From the NCBI GenBank assembly GCA_014236755.1, contig JACCKY010000018.1, positions 1-56,559 on the forward strand: a stretch of 56,559 nt of DNA, in the 5' to 3' direction. Below the pieces are notes generated by a model. That model searched no databases. It was not told the DNA's origin and saw only the letters and a list, made by a program, of their open reading frames with translations. The stretch comes from Candidatus Petromonas tenebris. GTDB taxonomy: Bacteria; Bacillota; Clostridia; Peptostreptococcales; Caminicellaceae. The position numbers and the translations under genes were made by a program. Shown here piece by piece: positions 16,779 to 24,196 of this stretch (positions are counted from its first letter, which is position 1; each line of letters begins with the position of its first letter).

Positions 16779-17477
16779 TATTATCTCATAAGTTTCTATG
16801 TTTTTTCCTGTAAGCAATTCTATAGCCCTATAGATAGCCGGAGCTGTTGGTGTAGTTCCTCTAGCATTTATATCACGAATTTTGTTTTTTACTAATGCCA
16901 TATCATCTGTAAAACCATTTAAAACATCTGTCATTTCACCATTTTTTCCCGGGAAGGCTATAACTGAAATTTCACTTTTCCCTTTCCTTGATTGCAATGA
17001 ATTCATTAAATCCAGTATGCTTTCTCTGGCCTTTTTAAGCTTAGTCTTCATGCTTCCGCTGCAGTCCATGAGTATGCAACACTTCAAATTGATTTCATCG
17101 CTTATTTTATCTATATATTCTATAAGTTTGCTTCTACTTTTTGGCTCTATATCTTTTAACTCTGTGCCTATGATTTCCTTTAGCTCTTTGTTTACAACAG
17201 CGCTTAATGTCCTACTTACGGTTTTTTGAGTCATCATTTGTAATGTAGCACTTAAATTTTCTATATAAGTCAGCTCCCATTCTCCTTCGGCGACTTCAGC
17301 TATATTTTTGATTTCCTCAATGGGACTTTCGTCACTTTCATTTCTCCCTGTTATTCCTATAACACTTACTACTATATTATTTTTCCTTGCCTGTCTTGCT
17401 GCCATTACGGGATCTCCCCCGATATTGGATTTCCCATCAGTAACAACAATAATTTGTTTTATTTTCATCTCGCCCAT
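16758..17477 (-). CDS. yabS: YabS-like von Willebrand factor A domain protein
   Basis: I place the start at the ATG 17475-17477 (GGGAGG upstream), giving 239 residues and the usual YabS opening KIKQIIVVTDGKSNIGGDP. A second VWA-like segment near residue 130 reads CCILMDCSGSMKTKLKKA, a MIDAS-type DxSGS motif, followed by FPGKNGEMTDVLNGFTDD and RGTTPTAPAIYRAIELL. It lies between spoIIE and the kinase gene as in Bacillus. The frame stays open 37 codons further upstream and overlaps the spoIIE end, but that start lacks a good ribosome site. Function in sporulation is inferred from position. The last residues are encoded within the R2 repeat edge. Confidence 0.85.
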   Translation of the reverse strand: MGEMKIKQIIVVTDGKSNIGGDPVMAARQARKNNIVVSVIGITGRNESDESPIEEIKNIAEVAEGEWELTYIENLSATLQMMTQKTVSRTLSAVVNKELKEIIGTELKDIEPKSRSKLIEYIDKISDEINLKCCILMDCSGSMKTKLKKARESILDLMNSLQSRKGKSEISVIAFPGKNGEMTDVLNGFTDDMALVKNKIRDINARGTTPTAPAIYRAIELLTGKNIETYEIIGSSNIF

Positions 17478-17572
17478 ATACAATCCTCCCAGCCTATTTT
17501 TCTTTACTGTATTGTTGCCATATTTTGGATTGTATATACATTTAAAGGGCTCTTTAACCATATCAACTTTTA

Positions 17573-19948
17573 TTATTTCCTTTTCCATATCTTTGTAACT
17601 AGTACCGTCATATCATCCTCTATTCTGTTACCACTTCTTTCTATTGCTGCATTTAATATCTCATCTGCAATAGTTTGAGGATTTCTGCTGTCTATTTCCT
17701 TTATGACTTCTATCATCCAATTTGATTTGTTAAGTAGATTTTTGTCGGCATCCAGAACCCCATCAGATATAGTTATTATGAAGTCTCCATCATCCAGCCT
17801 TAACTTTTTACTGTCTATCACTATTTCATTTATTATACCTACAGGCAATGATGGGGTATTTATTACTTCAATATCTCCGTTAGATTTCTTTATAAATGAA
17901 GGAGCTGCTCCAATCTTTATAAATTCTGTCCTGGCACTATAAAGGTCTATTATAGATAAATCAATGGTAGAAAAAGCTTCATCCAAAGACTTAGACATAA
18001 GTACAGAATTAATCGTCTTCAAGGCAATATCTTTATTAAATCCCGCTTCCATCAGCTGCTCTAAAAGTGTTATGGCTGCCATGCTCTCCCGTGCTGCCTT
18101 TTCACCAGTTCCCATACCATCACTTAAGGCTACCATATACTTATTATCGTCCAGGTCAAGAACTGAGTAGTTGTCTCCACTAATCCGATCCTTATTTTTT
18201 GAAGTCTTAGCTACCCCAGTATTTGCTTTATATTTCTGGGCTTCAATGAGGGCAATATTACATTTACCCTTTTTACTATCAGTTTTACAAAATCTATTTT
18301 TTTGTATAAGCTCTTTTCCTATAACTTCCGCCACTATAGGAACTATTGTCTTGTCACAAGCCTTCCTATTATAACAATTTTTCTTTTCAATATTTATCTC
18401 AAATTTTCCTTTTTCATCCTCCAGTACCGTAATGTTATCAACTATTATACCTTCTTTATCAAAAGCAACATAAAGGGCATCCTCTACATCCTTTTTAAAG
18501 TCTATATTCGTAGTTATTTCATTAGACAATTCTTCAATTATTTCCGAAATACCCTTAAACTGTTCTGAAACAAGTTGTCTCATTTCAAAGAGTTTTTTAT
18601 TCCATTTGTAATCCACCTTATAGATTTCAAAGGCTGAGTTAATCGTTCTTATTAAATCATCTACCTTAAGGCATCTTTTTCTTAAATAATCTGGGATATT
18701 ATTTTTATCTAAAGTACCCTTTGCTTCGAGTATAGTTATAGCATCTATCAAGCCGTTATAGGTACTGTAAAAGGAGTTATTCCAACAACTTCTCTTTAAA
18801 CTACAATTTGTACATATTGAATTAGCAATATTATTTATTATACTTGTGATTTCTTTTTGTTCTACAATTTTTTCCTTCTCTGCAATCTGTGAATATGTCA
18901 ATGCAAGCTCTGAAAAAGCTATGGAATATTCCTCCAGATGCCCCAGTATCAACTTTTTTATTCTTTCACTGTAAACTTTATCTGTATGAACTAAATTTAC
19001 CTTAGAACTGATAAATTTTGTCATGTAACTTGATATATTCTTTGGAAGAAGTACAAAAATGGCAAAGGCTATTAGAACTTCCTCAAATTGGATCAATGTT
19101 TCTGTAGAACCATTTATATAGAAGGTCAGTATCGAGTTACCCAAGACCATTCCAAGAGATGTTCCAATCTTGCCCATATCTTTGAATATACCAGCCAGAA
19201 GTCCAGAAAAGGCATATATTCCTATCATTACTGGCGTTCCTATGGTCGACATGCTAGTAATAACTCCTATAGTTACCCCAACAGCGGCCCCTACCGATGC
19301 TCCTCCATTATATGCAAAAATCAGTGTCAAGAAAATTCCTATTATATTCTTCAGCGAGTAACTCCAAATAGTAATATTTGATAACCCCAATACTGCAACT
19401 GCTGAAACTATTGCAATACAGATTACTTCCTCATTTGAGAGCACCCTTCTATTAGATTTAAGTGTGAGGGCCGGTATTGCATAGGATAATATGTATATAA
19501 ACACAAAAACTACAATAGATTCAAAGGCAATCATAAACAAATCATAAAGATAAAAATCCGTTAAAGCCAAATATATGCTTCCCGATAAAAAAGTTATGAT
19601 CCCAGTGATAAATGATAATTTTACAATATTAAATCTGGTATTTTTAACGATATATTTAAATACTGTATAAGTTAACGCCATTGCAAGTATATATCTATAT
19701 TTATCAGCTTCTGTAGTCATAATCCCAAGCAATACGCCTAAACCTACGATTCCATTTTTCCTATCTTTAACCATTAGACTAGCAAAAAAAGCAACTCCAA
19801 ATGGAACTAACCTGTCAAGTATAACTGCCCGTCCTAGTAAAAAAGATAATGCTCCCAAAAATATAAAGTTTTTATTTAATATGTAACTGGCTTGTCCACC
19901 TTGTTCAGTGGTTTCTTTAAGAGTCCCTATATTATTAAGTTTGTCCAT
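17573..19948 (-). CDS. spoIIE: Stage II sporulation protein E, PP2C phosphatase
   Basis: The 791-residue protein has about ten hydrophobic segments in the first 320 residues, a central cytoplasmic region with a CTNCSLKRSCW cysteine cluster, and a C-terminal PP2C phosphatase domain with LSDGMGTGEKAARESM and TISDGVLDAD supplying metal-binding Asp residues. In the family it dephosphorylates SpoIIAA to activate sigma-F in the forespore and helps asymmetric septation. The ATG is preceded by AGGAGGT at 12 bases, set in an unusual hairpin described separately. Gene order with yabS, yabT and tilS downstream agrees with Bacillus. Confidence 0.96.
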   Translation of the reverse strand: MDKLNNIGTLKETTEQGGQASYILNKNFIFLGALSFLLGRAVILDRLVPFGVAFFASLMVKDRKNGIVGLGVLLGIMTTEADKYRYILAMALTYTVFKYIVKNTRFNIVKLSFITGIITFLSGSIYLALTDFYLYDLFMIAFESIVVFVFIYILSYAIPALTLKSNRRVLSNEEVICIAIVSAVAVLGLSNITIWSYSLKNIIGIFLTLIFAYNGGASVGAAVGVTIGVITSMSTIGTPVMIGIYAFSGLLAGIFKDMGKIGTSLGMVLGNSILTFYINGSTETLIQFEEVLIAFAIFVLLPKNISSYMTKFISSKVNLVHTDKVYSERIKKLILGHLEEYSIAFSELALTYSQIAEKEKIVEQKEITSIINNIANSICTNCSLKRSCWNNSFYSTYNGLIDAITILEAKGTLDKNNIPDYLRKRCLKVDDLIRTINSAFEIYKVDYKWNKKLFEMRQLVSEQFKGISEIIEELSNEITTNIDFKKDVEDALYVAFDKEGIIVDNITVLEDEKGKFEINIEKKNCYNRKACDKTIVPIVAEVIGKELIQKNRFCKTDSKKGKCNIALIEAQKYKANTGVAKTSKNKDRISGDNYSVLDLDDNKYMVALSDGMGTGEKAARESMAAITLLEQLMEAGFNKDIALKTINSVLMSKSLDEAFSTIDLSIIDLYSARTEFIKIGAAPSFIKKSNGDIEVINTPSLPVGIINEIVIDSKKLRLDDGDFIITISDGVLDADKNLLNKSNWMIEVIKEIDSRNPQTIADEILNAAIERSGNRIEDDMTVLVTKIWKRK

Positions 19949-19960
19949 TGTAAAAAAAAC

Positions 19961-19993
19961 ACCTCCTGTTACCTAAAAATTATAACAGGAGGT
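19961..19993 (-). promoter_or_regulatory. Hairpin sequestering the spoIIE ribosome-binding site
   Basis: A perfect 11-bp inverted repeat (ACCTCCTGTTA at 19983-19993 on the minus strand, TAACAGGAGGT at 19961-19971) has an 11-base loop. Its 3' arm contains the spoIIE Shine-Dalgarno sequence and is followed by GTTTTTTTT, so it also has the form of an intrinsic terminator. The 5' arm overlaps the upstream edge of the -10 box, so transcripts from the local promoter should lack it. Confidence 0.75.
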
Positions 19994-20011
19994 CTTTGAA
20001 ATATTTGTCAA
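19979..20011 (-). promoter_or_regulatory. spoIIE promoter, Spo0A-type with 21-bp spacer
   Basis: TTGACA at 20011-20006 and TATAAT at 19984-19979 are both perfect consensus hexamers but are 21 bp apart. Known Spo0A-activated sigma-A promoters of Bacillus (spoIIG, spoIIE) have this over-long spacing. A TGTTGAA word, one mismatch from the 0A box TGTCGAA, lies about 75 bp upstream of the -35 box. Transcription would begin near 19972, just before the Shine-Dalgarno sequence. Confidence 0.7.
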
Positions 20012-20135
20012 CATGCCTGCAAAAACCTAAAAAATTTATGACATTTCATATCAATTTTATGCAAAATATATAATTTTTTTAAGTCTTCAACAATGTCTAT
20101 TCTAGTTCAATATAATATTTTTTGAAAACATTGTA

Positions 20136-20392
20136 GAACAAAAGCGTCTAGCGACGCATTTGTTGGTTCGTAGTTAGTAGTTGATAGTATATGAAAGTCA
20201 GACTTTTGAGACTTATTAGTCAGTCATTAGTTCTTAGTCTTTAGCCCTTGGCAAATTCGGATAAACCGTTTTTCGCTATTCAGTTAGGATCAAGCTTGCG
20301 AGCTTTTCCGGTCACCCGTAACCTGTCACCTTTTTTTAAATCTTTTAACTCTTTTTTAGCCGTCATCTGTCATCCTAAAAATGTTTCAACTC
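20136..20392. repeat. Dispersed heptamer-type repeat, diverged copy R3
   Basis: It begins with GAACAAAAGCGTCTAGCGAC, an end hairpin like that of R1, and ends AAAAATGTTTCAACTC. Units include TTCGTAG TTAGTAG TTGATAG and GTCACCC GTAACCT GTCACCT. It lies between the tRNA operon terminator and the spoIIE promoter. Confidence 0.7.
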
Positions 20393-20403
20393 ATAGACAA
20401 AAT

Positions 20404-20429
20404 AAAAGTGCCTCCAGATGGGCACTTTT
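20404..20429 (-). terminator. tRNA operon terminator
   Basis: AAAAGTGCC (20404-20412) pairs with GGCACTTTT (20421-20429). On the minus strand the stem is followed by TTTTATTTTG. It is 11 bp past the last tRNA gene. Confidence 0.9.
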
Positions 20430-20439
20430 ATTTAAGAAC

Positions 20440-20515
20440 TGGAGCTGGCGATGGGACTCGAACCCGCAACCTGCTGATTACAAGTCAGCTGCTCTACCAA
20501 TTGAGCTACGCCAGC
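20440..20515 (-). tRNA. tRNA-Thr (TGT)
   Basis: A full cloverleaf with encoded CCA. The anticodon stem is GCTGA/TCAGC and the loop CTTGTAA gives anticodon TGT. The T-loop reads GGTTCGAGTCC. It is the last of six tRNA genes transcribed on this strand. Confidence 0.97.
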
Positions 20516-20531
20516 ATCTTATTTGGTTTAA

Positions 20532-20608
20532 TGGCGACCCGGAAGGGACTCGAACCCTCGGCCTCTAGCGTGACAGGCTAGCGTTCTAACCAACTGAACT
20601 ACCGGGCC
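20532..20608 (-). tRNA. tRNA-Asp (GTC)
   Basis: The acceptor GGCCCGG pairs with CCGGGTC, CCA is encoded, and the loop CTGTCAC gives anticodon GTC. The T-loop GGTTCGAGTCC is intact. Confidence 0.97.
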
Positions 20609-20725
20609 ATACTTAGCTCTCAGCCCCTAGCTATTAGCTCATGTACAGCCTTTCTTTTAGGTTCTAAAACCTTTAAACTTGCTTTCAAAGTCAGTAACTA
20701 TTAGCCAGTGGGTATTAGCTTATTT
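20609..20725. repeat. Short heptamer-type repeat tracts inside the tRNA operon
   Basis: Words such as TAGCTCT CAGCCCC TAGCTAT TAGCTCA next to tRNA-Asp and ACTATTAGCCAGTGGGTATT before tRNA-Val match the 7-bp family seen elsewhere in the window. They fill the enlarged Asp-Val spacer. Confidence 0.5.
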
Positions 20726-20730
20726 CAATT

Positions 20731-20806
20731 TGGTGGGCGCAACAGGGCTCGAACCTGTGACCCCCTGCTTGTAAGGCAGGCGCTCTCCCAGCTGAGCTAT
20801 GCGCCC
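20731..20806 (-). tRNA. tRNA-Val (TAC)
   Basis: The anticodon stem CCTGC/GCAGG encloses CTTACAA, anticodon TAC. The acceptor GGGCGCA/TGCGCCC and the encoded CCA are intact. Confidence 0.97.
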
Positions 20807-20807
20807 A

Positions 20808-20884
20808 TGGTAGCGGCGAGTGGACTCGAACCACCGACCTTCCGGGTATGAACCGGACGCTCTAGCCATCTAAGCTACGCCGCC
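20808..20884 (-). tRNA. tRNA-Met (CAT), elongator
   Basis: The anticodon stem TCCGG/CCGGA encloses TTCATAC, anticodon CAT. The acceptor begins GGCGGCG and pairs fully, unlike the initiator, and CCA is encoded. Similarity to the Bacillus elongator tRNA-Met pattern makes tRNA-Ile(CAT) unlikely. Confidence 0.93.
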
Positions 20885-20889
20885 ATAAT

Positions 20890-20965
<76 letters not shown>

Positions 20966-20966
20966 A

Positions 20967-21077
20967 CATTAATACAATTAACAATTGAGACTTTACAATT
21001 AAAAGTTTTTATTTTTAGCCTTTAAGGAATGACCCTAAGAAATTGTTAATTGTCAACTGATAATTGACAATTAAATT
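20967..21077. repeat. AT-rich heptamer tracts between fMet and Leu tRNAs
   Basis: ACAATTA ACAATTG near 20973-20990 and GTTAATT GTCAACT GATAATT GACAATT at 21043-21073 keep a 7-bp period, an AT-rich version of the repeat family seen elsewhere. Confidence 0.55.
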
Positions 21078-21167
21078 TGGTGCCGGGGACCGGAATCGAA
21101 CCGGTACGGTCTTTTAAGGACCGCAGGATTTTAAGTCCTGTGCGTCTGCCAGTTCCGCCACCCCGGC
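21078..21167 (-). tRNA. tRNA-Leu (TAA)
   Basis: A 90-nt class II tRNA with a long variable arm (CGGTCCTTAAAAGACCG). The anticodon loop CTTAAAA gives TAA. The acceptor GCCGGGG/CCCCGGC and CCA are intact. It is the first gene of the tRNA operon. Confidence 0.97.
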
Positions 21168-21193
21168 ATTTTTATTTGTTAGCGACAAGAAAC

Positions 21194-21222
21194 ATATTAC
21201 TACAATTTTGGCTCTTTGTCAA
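21194..21222 (-). promoter_or_regulatory. tRNA operon promoter
   Basis: TTGACA (21222-21217) and TAATAT (21199-21194) are separated by exactly 17 bp, a near-consensus sigma-A promoter ending about 27 bp before tRNA-Leu. Confidence 0.85.
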
Positions 21223-21264
21223 TAGTTTTTAATGAAAGTTTGTTTCCAGTTACAGTAAGGCCAG

Positions 21265-22188
21265 TTACATATCTTTCTTTTCACTAAAAATATATCCTTC
21301 CAGATTATCGTAATCACTGATTATAATTTGTTCTACACCTAAAGCTTTAAGTATTTCATATAGTATAATGCTACCGGCTAATATTATATCTGCCCTTTTA
21401 GGCTGAAGGCCCCTTATTTTTTTTCTCGCGTCATTATTAAGGCTTTTAAATCTGTCTATCATATCTTCTATTTCATAAGTTTTCAATTTATAATTATGAA
21501 CCTTATTTCTATCGTACATATCAAGATTTTGATCTATAGCCGCCAAGGTTGTAACAGTTCCTCCTATTCCAAATACTTCCTCGATATTGTATTCCTTTAT
21601 CTTAACTATCACATCTCTTAATATTTTTTCTATATCTTGAGCCAAATTATTAAACTCATCATCTGAGATTGGGTCGGTACTAATATGCTTGTCGGTCATT
21701 CTTACGGCACCAACATCTATGCTGGTCCTGTATTTTATTTCGTTGCCTACACCTATTATAAACTCGGTACTTCCTCCGCCTATATCTATTACAAGTATAT
21801 CTTGGGATTTGCTCATATTTCCATAGATTACTCCAGCAAATCCAAGTTCCGCTTCTTTCTCGCCGCTAATTACATCTATTTCCATACCTAACTCTTCTTT
21901 GACCCTTGTAATAAACTCATCTTTGTTTAACGCATCCCTAACTGCACTTGTAGCAATAGCTTTTATTTCACTTGCCCCGTAGTCTATAGCCAAATCCTTG
22001 AACTTTCTCAAGGCGTCAATACTTCTATCCATTGCATCATCTGACAGTCTTTTTGTCTTGTTTACTCCTTTTCCTATTCGTGTCATTTCCAGCACCTTTG
22101 TACTATTTTTTATTTCACCATCTTTAACCTCTGCTAGCAGCATTCTAATGGAATTTGTCCCTATATCTATAACAGCATATTTACTCAT
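21265..22188 (-). CDS. ppx: Ppx/GppA family exopolyphosphatase
   Basis: The 307-residue protein has the ASKHA-fold phosphate loops of the family: AVIDIGTNSIRMLLAEV at the N-terminus and DILVIDIGGGSTEFIIG near residue 130, then EVFGIGGTVTTLAAI. These enzymes release phosphate from polyphosphate or the 5' phosphate from pppGpp. The length matches the short, single-module form, closer to polyphosphatase than to full GppA. AAGGAGG lies before the ATG. It stands between the S1-domain gene and the tRNA operon on the same strand, a position not seen in the Bacillus order. Confidence 0.88.
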   Translation of the reverse strand: MSKYAVIDIGTNSIRMLLAEVKDGEIKNSTKVLEMTRIGKGVNKTKRLSDDAMDRSIDALRKFKDLAIDYGASEIKAIATSAVRDALNKDEFITRVKEELGMEIDVISGEKEAELGFAGVIYGNMSKSQDILVIDIGGGSTEFIIGVGNEIKYRTSIDVGAVRMTDKHISTDPISDDEFNNLAQDIEKILRDVIVKIKEYNIEEVFGIGGTVTTLAAIDQNLDMYDRNKVHNYKLKTYEIEDMIDRFKSLNNDARKKIRGLQPKRADIILAGSIILYEILKALGVEQIIISDYDNLEGYIFSEKKDM

Positions 22189-22199
22189 AAAGCACCTCC

Positions 22200-22325
22200 T
22201 TAAACAAAGACCGTCTTCGACGCTTTTTCAGTTACATGTTATATGTTGTATGTTTTAAGATTTTGCCTGTGAGCTGTCACCCGTTACCCGTCACCTGTTA
22301 CCTATTTCCTATCTCCTTTTTCCTC
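22200..22325. repeat. Heptamer-type repeat tract, partial copy
   Basis: It starts with the end hairpin form (ACAAAGACCGTCTTCGACGC) and continues with GTTACAT GTTATAT GTTGTAT and CCCGTTA CCCGTCA CCTGTTA CCTATTT CCTATCT CCTTTTT, a clear 7-bp period. It fills the ppx-yabR spacer. Confidence 0.7.
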
Positions 22326-22336
22326 TTATTGCAAAT

Positions 22337-22361
22337 ATAAAACCGGGAGTCATATCCCGGT
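22337..22361 (-). terminator. Terminator after the S1-domain gene
   Basis: ACCGGG (22342-22347) pairs with CCCGGT (22356-22361). On the minus strand TTTATATTT follows. It is 12 bp beyond the stop codon. Confidence 0.8.
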
Positions 22362-22372
22362 ATTATTTCCCA

Positions 22373-22786
22373 TTAAGATTCTTTTCGATTGAACCCATTA
22401 TTTCTTCTTTTATTCATAGCCTTTTTCATGCCCTTTAACTTCTCATCGCTATCCTTCAAAAAATTAGATAACATGTCTTCAAAGGATTCTTTGGGCTTAC
22501 TAGGTTTATAGCTTTCGGTCTTCTGGCTACTAGTGCTTTTTTTATTTCCGTTTTCATGGACTTTTCTGATTGAAAGACTTATTTTCCCTTTACCATTGAT
22601 TTCGATTACCTTAACCTTTACAACTTGATTTTCTTTAAGATAATCCTTTACATCCTTTACATACTCATCTGCTATCTCTGAAATATGACATAGTCCTGTT
22701 ACACCATCCGTCAATTGTATGAAGGCGCCAAAATTCGTTATTCCAGTAACGGTACCTTCAACCACCTGTCCTAATTCCACGGGCAT
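22373..22786 (-). CDS. yabR: S1 RNA-binding domain protein, YabR-like
   Basis: The 137-residue protein has one S1 domain in residues 1-75 (GQVVEGTVTGITNFGAFIQL, then GLCHISEIADEYVKDV and KVKVIEINGKGKISLSIRK) and a basic, low-complexity tail with QKTESYKPSKPKESFEDML. It matches general stress protein 13/YabR, probably ribosome- or RNA-associated. It lies between divIC and spoIIE as in Bacillus, though ppx and tRNA genes intervene before spoIIE. AAGGAGG precedes the ATG. Confidence 0.88.
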   Translation of the reverse strand: MPVELGQVVEGTVTGITNFGAFIQLTDGVTGLCHISEIADEYVKDVKDYLKENQVVKVKVIEINGKGKISLSIRKVHENGNKKSTSSQKTESYKPSKPKESFEDMLSNFLKDSDEKLKGMKKAMNKRRNNGFNRKES

Positions 22787-22879
22787 TAAAAATATTCCTC
22801 CTTAATTTTTTGCATTATTATTTCAAATAAATTATATTTTATAAGACCTGCCATGTCAATACGCTTTTGATTTTTAAGA

Positions 22880-23194
22880 TTAATCGGACTTTTCCTTGTC
22901 TTGAATGATGTATATAATTTCATTCTGCTTTACCATCTTTAGTTTTTCTCTAGCAATTTTTTCTATAAACTCAGGGTTTTCGCTTTCTTCAATTAACTTT
23001 TTCATTTCACTAACTTTTTGTTTAAGCTCTTCTACCCTTTCCTGGGCCTGTTTTTCTTCCTTCATTAGCTGGTTTAACTTAATTTGTTGATTTATCATTG
23101 TTATAGATAAATAAGCAATTAAAATACCTATTAAAATCAGACCTATTTTATTTCTCTTAAAAAAGCTTCCTTTCTTTTTCTTCTTTTGTACCAT
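22880..23194 (-). CDS. divIC: Septum formation initiator DivIC/FtsL-like
   Basis: The start is likely the ATG at 23192-23194 (MVQKKKKKGSFFKRNK), giving 104 residues; a GTGAGG site precedes it. After a basic cytoplasmic tail there is one membrane span (about residues 16-35, GLILIGILIAYLSI) and a leucine-rich coiled coil (EEKQAQERVEELKQKVSEMK) ending in EFIEKIAREKLKMVKQNEIIY, the hallmark of FtsB/DivIC proteins. It acts with FtsL and DivIB at the division septum. Gene order yabQ-divIC-yabR supports DivIC. Confidence 0.88.
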   Translation of the reverse strand: MVQKKKKKGSFFKRNKIGLILIGILIAYLSITMINQQIKLNQLMKEEKQAQERVEELKQKVSEMKKLIEESENPEFIEKIAREKLKMVKQNEIIYIIQDKEKSD

Positions 23195-23277
23195 AGCCTC
23201 ACATCCCCTAATAGAAGGATTGATAATATATAGCTTACCATCAATCAATATATTCTATATGTTTAATAAATATCCTT

Positions 23278-23787
23278 TTATTTTTTATTAAAAATTGTAG
23301 TTGTATATTTTTTTGCTTCCATATACATCCTTTTAGGTATTGTAAAAATTCTTTTAACCTTTCTAAAATATGGACTTAAAAATCTGTAAAGCATGTAGAA
23401 GATATACTTAATGGGCTTAAATATACAAATAAATACTCTTCTTGCTTTATTATACACATACATGTAGAACTTCTTTACAAGATTTAGAAACTTCTTTATA
23501 GATTTTACAACCACCCTACTTAATAGAATGTTGTACATAACTGCTCCCAAAACGAATCCCATAAAAATATACCATCTTAATTCCCCATTATTGCTGTAAA
23601 GGAGTACTGCTAGTGCTATTATCGTAACAACGCACCAAAAAAACAAATCCTGTAATACAGCTATAATTTTTCTAGGCTTTAAAAGACTTCTATATATTTT
23701 ATAAAGGTCATATATAAATCCAATAATTATTCCCCCATAGAAGGTAGCTAAAAATACATACGCTTGATAATATACAAAAGTTGACAT
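23278..23787 (-). CDS. yabQ: Spore cortex biosynthesis protein YabQ
   Basis: The ATG at 23785-23787 gives 169 residues beginning MSTFVYYQAYVFLATFYGG. There are three hydrophobic segments in the first 95 residues (with GGIIIGFIYDLYKIYR and DLFFWCVVTIIALAVLL) followed by a strongly basic, aromatic tail. This matches YabQ, a forespore outer-membrane protein needed for cortex formation in Bacillus. It is directly downstream of yabP on the same strand. Confidence 0.85.
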   Translation of the reverse strand: MSTFVYYQAYVFLATFYGGIIIGFIYDLYKIYRSLLKPRKIIAVLQDLFFWCVVTIIALAVLLYSNNGELRWYIFMGFVLGAVMYNILLSRVVVKSIKKFLNLVKKFYMYVYNKARRVFICIFKPIKYIFYMLYRFLSPYFRKVKRIFTIPKRMYMEAKKYTTTIFNKK

Positions 23788-23809
23788 AGTCCCACGCTCC
23801 ATTTTTTAG

Positions 23810-23838
23810 AAAAAAAATCCTCCATTTTTATAATGGAG
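23810..23838 (-). terminator. Intercistronic hairpin-T8 between yabP and yabQ
   Basis: CTCCATT (23820-23826) pairs with AATGGAG (23832-23838). On the minus strand GA and then eight T follow. It resembles an intrinsic terminator placed inside an apparent operon and may attenuate yabQ. Confidence 0.6.
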
Positions 23839-23841
23839 AAA

Positions 23842-24129
23842 TTATTTAAACATTTTACCTAGGAATCCCATCCCTTTAGAACTCATATCGCTCTTTTCAG
23901 TGTAGGTGATTGCGGTTATATAACCTTCTATTGATATATTTCCGTCATCTAAATTTAGTTTTTTTATGTCTAAATCTTCTCCCTTAATTGTCATATTTCC
24001 TTGTACAGTTACCAATATAATGTTCGATTCATTAAAGCTAATCACATGCTGAACACCTGAAACGCTCATTTTCTCCCTATTTTCCAATATTACATTTTGA
24101 GATTTATGAATAGTTCTTTTTTCTTCCAA
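23842..24129 (-). CDS. yabP: Sporulation protein YabP
   Basis: The 95-residue protein has the YabP pattern: QNVILENREKMSVSGVQHVISFNE, then LVTVQGNMTIKGEDLDIKKL and GNISIEGYITAITY. The start codon is TTG at 24127-24129, preceded by GGGGAGG at 11-12 bases, itself part of a hairpin. In Bacillus YabP assists YabQ in cortex assembly under sigma-E. It follows the yabO-like S4 gene after a terminator, so it probably has its own promoter. Confidence 0.9.
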   Translation of the reverse strand: MEEKRTIHKSQNVILENREKMSVSGVQHVISFNESNIILVTVQGNMTIKGEDLDIKKLNLDDGNISIEGYITAITYTEKSDMSSKGMGFLGKMFK

Positions 24130-24138
24130 AAAAAGACA

Positions 24139-24166
24139 CCTCCCCTTTATAATGATATGAGGGAGG
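24139..24166 (-). promoter_or_regulatory. Hairpin over the yabP ribosome-binding site
   Basis: CCTCCC (minus 24166-24161) pairs with GGGAGG (minus 24144-24139), which is the yabP Shine-Dalgarno sequence, and a T-rich run follows up to the TTG start. CATATCAT just after the 5' arm and ATATATAA 15 bp further upstream loosely resemble sigma-E promoter elements. Confidence 0.5.
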
Positions 24167-24196
24167 CGAGTTATATATTACTTAGAATTGATGATT

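Noticed and set aside
20248-20581. Plus-strand open frames over the tRNA-Thr and tRNA-Asp genes
   Set aside because: Their translations (ending in GDGTRTRNLL and similar) are well-known spurious products of tRNA genes read in reverse.
23810-23838. yabP-yabQ hairpin considered as a third ribosome-site-sequestering promoter hairpin
   Set aside because: The GGAGG in its 3' arm is about 22 bases or more from the yabQ start, which has a nearer site, so an intercistronic terminator is the simpler reading.
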